Shown piece after piece: positions 57,752 through 64,000 of a DNA stretch of 64,000 nt. The DNA is taken from contig NC_064834.1 of assembly GCF_024166365.1 (NCBI RefSeq), positions 72,556,001 through 72,620,000 on the forward strand, read 5' to 3'. Position 1 is the first letter of the stretch. Each line of letters opens with the position of its first letter. The translations under genes were made by a program, and so were the position numbers. The notes beneath the pieces are model-generated. The model made no database searches. It had not been told where the DNA came from and saw only the letters and a program-made list of their open reading frames with translations. This DNA is from Elephas maximus indicus. Taxonomy: Eukaryota; Chordata; Mammalia; Proboscidea; Elephantidae.

Positions 57752-58082
57752 GTAAGTAGATCAGTTTCAGTAGAAGGGGCACTTGGTTAGAGTTGTATTG
57801 CTGAGTTTCCACAAGGGGACGCATCCTGCACCACAGAGGACCGCAGGCTTTTTTGGCAACCTCTCCTTGAAATTGTATGTCCAGGCAGCACCATCCAGAA
57901 AAGAGAATGCAGCCACTGTCCGAGCTGACATGATTCACGTCTCATGCCATAGCAGGACTACATCTAGATTCAGATTCCACAAACAGTTTTCAATCACCTA
58001 CCATATTCTAGGCACTATACTAAGGTGCACTTCCCAAATATTATTTATTTTATCCTTTTAATAACCCTGGAAGCAAAGTGTT

Positions 58083-58127
58083 ATCATCACCACCATCATC
58101 GCCATCCTCATCCTCATTGTCATCATT
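58083..58127. repeat. (CAT)n-like microsatellite
   Basis: ATCATCACCACCATCATCGC and onward, impure trinucleotides just outside the L1 3' end; perhaps the insertion site. Confidence 0.8.
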
Positions 58128-58149
58128 CCCATTTTTTTTTTTTTTTTTT

Positions 58150-59146
58150 ATAATGACTTTTATTAAGCTTCAAGTGAACGTTTACAAATCCAATCAGTCT
58201 GTCACATATAAGTTTACATACATCTCACTCCCTACTCCCACTTACTCTCCCCGTCTTGAGTCAGCCCTTTCAGTCTCTCCTTTCTTGACAATTTTGCCGG
58301 CTTCCCTCTCTCTCTATCCTCCCATCCCCCCTCCAGACAAGAGTTGCCAACACAATCTCAAGTGTACACCTGATATAATTAGCTCACTCTTCATCAGCGT
58401 CTCTCTCCCACCCGCTGACCAGTCCCTTTCATGTCTGATGAGTTGTCTTCAGGGATGGTTCCTGTCCTGTGTCAACAGAAGGTCTGGAGAGCATGACCGC
58501 CGGGATTCCTCCAGTCTCAGTCCGACCATTAAGTTTGGTCTTCTTATGAGAATTTGGGGTCTGCATCCCACTGCTCTCCTGCTCCCTCAGGGGTCCTCTG
58601 CTGAGCTCCCTGTCAGGGCAGTCATCGATTGTGGCCGGGCACCAACTAGTTCTTCTGGTCTCAGGATGATGTAGGTCTCTGGTTCATGTGGCCCTTTCTG
58701 TCTCTTGGGCTCTTAGTTGTCATGTGGGCTTGGTGTTCTTCATTTTCCTTTGCTCCAGGTGGGTTGAGACCAATTGCTGCATCTTAGATGGCTGCTTGTT
58801 AGCATTTAAGACCCCAGACGCCACATTTCAAAGTGGGATGCAGAATGATTTCATAATAGAATTATTTTGTCAATTGACTTAGAAGTCCCCGCAAACCATG
58901 TTCCCCAGACCCCTGCGCTTGCTCCGCTGAGCTTTGAAGCATTCATTTTATCCCGGAAACTTCTTTGCTTTTGGTCCAGTCCAATTGAGCTGACCTTCCA
59001 TGTATTGAGTGTTGTCTTTCCCTTCACCTAAAGCAGTTCTTATCTACTGATTAATCAATAAAAAAACCTTCTCCCACCCTCCCTCCCTCCCCCCCTCGTA
59101 ACCACAAAAGTATGTGTTCTTCTCAGGTTTACTATTTCTCAAGATC
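58150..59146 (-). other. L1 3' UTR
   Basis: Non-coding end of the L1. It holds a G-rich/purine-rich stretch (complement of 58280-58340) as L1 3' UTRs usually do, and the segment 58751-58824 shared with the old copy at 16325-16398. Confidence 0.85.
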
Positions 59147-62100
59147 TTATAATAGTGGTCTTATACAGTATTTGTCCTTTTGCCTCTGACTCATTTCGCT
59201 CAGCATAATGCCTTCCAGGTTCCTCCATGTTATGAAATGTTTCAGAGATTCGTCACTGTTCTTTATCGATGCGTAGTATTCCATTGTGTGAATATACCAC
59301 AATTTATTTACCCATTCATCCGTTGATGGACACCTTGGTTGCTTCCAACTTTTTGCTATTGTAAACAGAGCTGCAATAAACATGGGTGTGCATGTATCTG
59401 TTTGTATGAAGGCTCTTGTATCTCTAGGGTATATTCCGAGGAGTGGGATTTCTGGGTTGTATGGTAGTTCTATTTCTAACTGTTTAAGATAATGCCAGAT
59501 AGATTTCCAAAGTGGTTGTACCATTTTACATTCCCACCAGCAGTGTATGAGAGTTCCAATCTCTCCGCAGCCTCTCCAACATTTATTATTTTGTGTTTTT
59601 TGGATTAATGCCAGCCTTGCTGGTGTGAGATGGAATCTCATCGTAGTTTTAATTTGCATTTCTCTAATGGCTAATGATCGAGAGCATTTTCTCATGTATC
59701 TGTTGGCTGCCTGAATATCTTCTTTAGAGAAATGTGTGTTCATATCCTTTGCCCACTTCTTGATTGGGTTGTTTGTCTTTTTGTGGTTAAGTTTTGACAG
59801 AATCATGTAGATTTTAGAGATCAGGCGCTGGTCGGAGATGTCATAGCTGAAAATTCTTTCCCAATCTGTAGGTGGTCTTTTTACTCTTTTGGTGAAGTCT
59901 TTAGATGAGCATAGGTGTTTGATTTTTAGGAGCTCCCAGTTATCGGGTTTCTCTTCATCATTTTTGGTAATGTTTTGTATTCTGTTTATACCTTGTATTA
60001 GGGCTCCTAGGGTTGTCCCAATTTTTTCTTCCATGATCTTTATCGTTTTAGTCTTTATGTTTAGGTCTTTGATCCACTTGGAGTTAGTTTTTGTGCATGG
60101 TGTGAGGTATGGGTCCTGTTTCATTTTTTTGCAAATGGATATCCAGTTATGCCAGCACCATTTGTTAAAAAGGCTGTCTTTTCCCCAGTTAATTGACACT
60201 GGTCCTTTGTCAAATATCAGCTGCTCATACGTGGATGGATCTATGTCTGGGTTCTCAATTCTGTTCCATTGGTCTATGTGTCTGTTGTTGTACCAATACC
60301 AGGCTGTTTTGACTACTGTGGCTGTATAATAGGTTCTGAAGTCAGGTAAGGTGAGGCCTCCCACTTTCTTCTTCTTTTTCAGTAGTGCTTTGCTTATCCG
60401 GGGCTTTTTTCCCTTCCATATGAAATTGGTGATTTGTTTCTCTATCCCCTTAAAATATGACATTGGAATTTGGATCGGAAGTGCGTTAAATGTATAGATG
60501 GCTTTTGGTAGAATAGACATTTTTACTATGTTAAGTCTTCCTATCCATGAGCAAGGTATGTTTTTCCACTTAAGTATGTCCTTTTGAATTTCTTGTAGTA
60601 GAGCTTTGTAGTTTTCTTTGTATAGGTCTTTTACATCCTTGGTAAGATTTATTCCTAAGTATCTTATCTTCTTGGGGGCTACCGTGAATGGTATTGATTT
60701 GGTTATTTCCTCTTCGGTGTTCTTTTTGTTGATGTAGAGGAATCCAAGTGATTTTTGTATGTTTATTTTATAACCTGAGACTCTGCCAAACTCTTCTATT
60801 AGTTTCAGTAGTTTTCTGGAGGATTCCTTAGGGTTTTCTGTGTATATAATCATGTCATCTGCAAATAATGATAACTTTACTTCTTCCTTGCCAATCCGGA
60901 TACCTTTTATTTCTTTGTCTAGCCTGATTGCCCTGGCTAAGACTTCCAACACGATGTTGAATAAGAGCGGTGATAAAGGGCATCCTTGTCTGGTTCCCGT
61001 TCTCAAGGGAAATGCTTTCAGGTTCTCTCCATTTAGAGTGATATTGGCTGTTGGCTTTGCATAGATGCCCTTTATTATGTTGAGGAATTTTCCTTCAATT
61101 CCTATTTTGGTAAGAGTTTTTATCATAAATGGGTGTTGGACTTTGTCAAATGCCTTTTCTGCATCAATTGATAAGATCATGTGGTTTTTGTCTTTTGTTT
61201 TATTTATGTGATGGATTACATTAATGGTTTTTCTGATATTAAACCAGCCTTGCATACCTGGTATAAATCCCACTTGATCAGGGTGAATTATTTTTTTGAT
61301 GTGTTGTTGGATTCTATTGGCTAGAATTTTGTTGAGGATTTTTGCATCAATGTTCATGAGGGATATAGGTCTATAATTTTCTTTTTTTGTAATGTCTTTA
61401 CCTGGTTTTGGTATCAGGGAGATGGTGGCTTCATAGAATGAGTTGGGTAGTATTCCGTCATTTTCTATGCTTTGGAATACCTTTAGTAGTAGTGGTGTTA
61501 ACTCTTCTCTGAAAATTTGGTAGAACTCTGCAGTGAAGCCGTCCGGGCCAGGACTTTTTTTTGTTGGGAGTTTTTTGATTACCGTTTCAATCTCTTTTTT
61601 TGTTATGGGTCTATTTAGTTGTTCTGCTTCTGAATGTGTTAGTTTAGGTAGGTAGTGTTTTTCAAGGAATTCATCCATTTCTTCTAGGTTTTCAAATTTG
61701 TTAGAGTACAATTTTTCATAATAATCTGAAATGATTCTTTTAATTTCATTTGGTTCTGTTGTGATGTGGTCCTTCTCATTTCTTATTCGGGTTATTTGTT
61801 TCCTTTCCTGTATTTCTTTAGTCAGTCTAGCCAATGGTTTATCAATTTTGTTAATTTTTTCAAAGAACTAGCTTTTGGCTTTGTTAATTCTTTCAATTGT
61901 TTTTCTGTTCTCTAATTCATTTAGTTCAGCTCTAATTTTTATTATTTGTTTTCTTCTGGTGCCTGATGGATTCTTTTGTTGCTCACTTTCTATTTGTTCA
62001 AGTTGTAGGGACAGTTCTCTGATTTTGGCTCTTTCTTCTTTTTGTATGTGTGCATTTATTGATATAAATTGACCTCTGAGCACTGCTTTTGCTGTGTCCC

Positions 62101-62962
62101 AGAGGTTTTGATAGGAAGTATTTTCATTCTCGTTGCTGTCTATGAATTTCCTTATTCCCTCCTTGATGTCTTCTATAACCCAGTCTTTTTTCAGGAGGGT
62201 ATTGTTCATTTTCCAAGTATTTGATTTCTTTTCCCTCGTTCTTCTGTTATTGATCTCTAGTTTTATTGCCTTGTGGTCTGAGAAGATGCTTTGTAATATT
62301 TCGATGTTTTGGACTCTGCAAAGGTTTGTTTTATGACCTAATATGTGGTCTATTCTAGAGAATGTTCCATGTGCGCTAGAAAAAAAAGTATATTTTGCAG
62401 CAGTTGGGTGGAGAGTTCTGTATAAGTCAATGAGGTCAAGTTGGTTGATTGTTGTAATTAGATCTTCCGTGTCTCTGTTGAGCTTCTTACTGGATGTCCT
62501 GTCCTTCTCCGAAAGGGGTGTGTTGAAGTCTCCTACTATAATTGTGGAGGTATCTATCTCGCTTTTCAGTTCTGTTAAAATTTGATTTATATATCTTGCA
62601 GCCCTGTCATTGGGTGCGTAAATATTTAATATGGTTATGTCTTCCTGATCAATTGTCCCTTTTATCATTATATAGTGTCCTTCTTTATCCTTTGTGGTGG
62701 ATTTAAGTCTAAAGTCTATTTTGTCAGAAATTAATATTGCTACTCCTCTTCTTTTTTGCTTATTGTTTGCTTGATATACTTTTTTCCATCCTTTGAGTTT
62801 TAGTTTGTTTGTGTCTCTAAGTCTAAGGTGTGTCTCTTGTAGGCAGCATATAGATGGATCGTGTTTCTTTATCCAGTCTGTGACTCTCTGTCTCTTTATT
62901 GGTGCATTTAGTCCATTTACATTCAGGGTAATTATAGATAAATAAGTTTTTAGTGCTGTCAT
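59147..62962 (-). pseudogene. L1 ORF2 (endonuclease and reverse transcriptase) with one premature stop
   Basis: Encodes 1271 residue positions plus a stop, close to the usual 1275. The N-terminal endonuclease has all expected catalytic residues at the usual numbers: N14, E43, Y115, D145, N147, T192, D205, S228-D229-H230. A TAG at codon 365 (61870-61868) interrupts the frame at a site where relatives have Trp; the frame continues without shift. The reverse transcriptase has [18 protein letters not shown] and FADDM with Asp at 702 and 703. A C-terminal Cys/His knuckle (CWRGC...HCWWEC, about 59582-59522) is present. In the cell this protein nicks the target and copies L1 RNA. As it stands it would give only an endonuclease fragment. 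Confidence 0.93.
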
Positions 62963-63237
62963 TTTGATGCCTTTTTATGTGTGTTGTTGACAATTTCATT
63001 TTTCCACATACTTTTTTGTGCTGAGGCGTTTTTCTTAGTAAATTGTGAGATCCTCACTTTCATAGTGTTTGACTTTATGTTAGTTGAGTCGTTACGTTTT
63101 TCTTGGTTTTTGTCTTGAGTTATAGAGTTGTTATACCTTTTTGTGGTTACCTCATTATATACCCCTATTTTTCTAAGTAAAAACCTAACTTGTATTGTTC
63201 TATATCGCCTTGTATCACTCTCCATATGGCAGTTCAA
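62959..63237 (-). other. Small open frame in the L1 inter-ORF region (92 codons)
   Basis: Starts MNCHMESDTRRYRTIQVRFL and ends with TGA sharing ATGA with the ORF2 start codon (62962-62959). It is basic and Asn/Lys-rich with no recognised domain. Human L1 has only a short spacer here. It may be non-coding spacer that happens to be open. Confidence 0.35.
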
Positions 63238-63419
63238 TGCCTCCTGTATTTAGTCCCTCTTTTTGATTATTGTGATCTTTTACCTATTGACTTCCATGAT
63301 TCCCTGTTATGTGTATTTTTTTTTAATTAATCTTAATTTGTTTGTTTTTGTGATTTCCCTATTTGAGTTGATATCAGGACGTTCTGTTTTGTGACCTTGT
63401 GTTGTGCTGATATCTGATA

Positions 63420-64000
63420 TTATTGGTTCTCTGACCAAACAATATCCTTTAGTATTTCTTGTAGCTTTGGTTTGGTTTTTGCAAATTCTCTAAACTTGTG
63501 TTTGTCTGTAAATATCTTAATTTCGCCTTCATATTTCAGAGAGAGTTTTGCTGGATATATGATCCTTGGTTGGCAGTTCTTCTCCTTCAGTGTTCTGTAT
63601 ATGTCGTCCCATTCCCTTCTTGCCTGCATGGTTTCTGCTGAGTAGTCAGAACATATTCTTATTGATTCTCCCTTGAAGGAAACCTTTCTTTTCTCCCTGG
63701 CTGCTTTTAAAATTTTCTGTTTATCTTTGGTTTTGGTGAGTTTGATGATAATATGTCTTGGTGTTTTTCTTTTTGGATCAATCTTAAATGGGGTTCGATG
63801 AGCATCTTGGATAGATATCCTTTCGTCTTTCATGATGTCAGGGAAGTTTTCTGTCAGAAGTTCTTCAACTATTTTCTCTGTGTTTTCTGTCCCCCCTCCC
63901 TGTTCTGGGACTCCAATCACCCGCAGGTTATCCTTCTTGATAGAGTCCCACATAATTCTTAGGGTTTCTTCATTTTTTTTAATTCTTTTATCTGATTTTT
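63420..64000 (-). CDS. L1 ORF1 protein, C-terminal part, open at window edge
   Basis: The frame runs from the window edge to the stop at 63422-63420 without interruption (193 residues visible; the Met at 63953 is internal). It shows the RNA-recognition and C-terminal domains of L1 ORF1p: LRVIGVPEQ, FPDIMKDERISIQDAHRTPF, PRHIIIKLTKTKDKQKILKA, and PAKLSLKYEGEIKIFTDKHK. The product is an RNA chaperone that trimerises on L1 RNA. The N-terminal coiled coil lies outside the window. Confidence 0.93.
   Translation of the reverse strand, partial: KSDKRIKKNEETLRIMWDSIKKDNLRVIGVPEQGGGTENTEKIVEELLTENFPDIMKDERISIQDAHRTPFKIDPKRKTPRHIIIKLTKTKDKQKILKAAREKRKVSFKGESIRICSDYSAETMQARREWDDIYRTLKEKNCQPRIIYPAKLSLKYEGEIKIFTDKHKFREFAKTKPKLQEILKDIVWSENQ

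Larger units (their letters stand above)
50336..58131. other. Intergenic region downstream of TACC2
   Basis: Holds AfroSINEs, two copies of a mammalian interspersed repeat (53230-53735, 54755-55165), an old L1 piece (56520-57330), microsatellites and a GC-rich stretch at 55180-55960 with chance frames. No convincing gene; one candidate exon at 57695-57751. Confidence 0.6.
58132..64000 (-). mobile_element. Young L1 LINE, cut by the window edge
   Basis: Read on the - strand: ORF1 (from beyond 64000 to 63420), an inter-ORF region of 457 bases, ORF2 (62962-59147), a 3' UTR of about 1 kb with AATAAA at 58164-58159, and a poly(A) tail (58149-58132). Over 5.8 kb are present and both frames are almost undamaged, so insertion was probably recent in evolutionary terms. 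The target duplication cannot be checked because the 5' end is outside the window. Confidence 0.96.

Overview
The window is mammalian nuclear DNA. It carries the 3' part of the gene TACC2 (transforming acidic coiled-coil protein 2) on the + strand, surrounded by retroelements typical of Afrotheria. The tRNA-derived SINEs that begin GGAGCCCTGGTGG and end in a tail about AGTCGGAATCGACT, together with a BovB-like RTE LINE sharing that tail, point to an afrotherian, most likely an elephant. The species is an inference; the gene identity is firm.

Layout. 1-1828 is intron with a 176-178 bp tandem duplication, two SINEs, an old L2 tail and MIR pieces. Fifteen TACC2 exons follow: 1829-3140, 6847-6907, 8112-8313, 24143-24204, 25152-25267, 25806-25977, 27894-28034, 28911-29000, 37585-37728, 38180-38256, 39235-39278, 46099-46259, 46509-46615, 47333-47453 and 49784-49849. 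Every junction has AG/GT signals. The reading phases join without a break, giving 957 complete codons plus the stop, after a codon split with an upstream exon outside the window. The 3' UTR runs to about 50335 with three AATAAA signals. The large 5' exon carries Ser/Pro-rich and basic sequence with the FDxD motifs of the family; the last seven or so exons encode the coiled-coil TACC domain.

The 15.8 kb intron 8314-24142 is the accessory region. It holds two LTR-like units about 2.9 kb apart (9121-13044), a 28 bp minisatellite (13890-14415), nested SINE and L1 fragments (14444-17081) and a nearly full-length but broken RTE LINE on the - strand (18656-21865). Other introns hold AfroSINE copies, MIR and L2 relics, a MER5A-like element with a SINE inserted in it, a small TIR transposon (26820-27181) and a SINE with a tRNA-Gly head (46788-47121).

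Downstream of TACC2 (50340-58131) is intergenic repeat-rich DNA with one weak candidate exon of a following gene (57695-57751). From 58132 to the window edge lies a young L1 on the - strand. It has ORF1 open at the edge, ORF2 complete except for one in-frame TAG, a long inter-ORF region with a small frame, a 1 kb 3' UTR and a poly(A) tail. I found no sign of a new multi-gene system. The most notable items are the near-intact L1 with its unusual inter-ORF frame, the tRNA-Gly SINE with an RTE-like end, and the repeated LTR-PBS-leader units.
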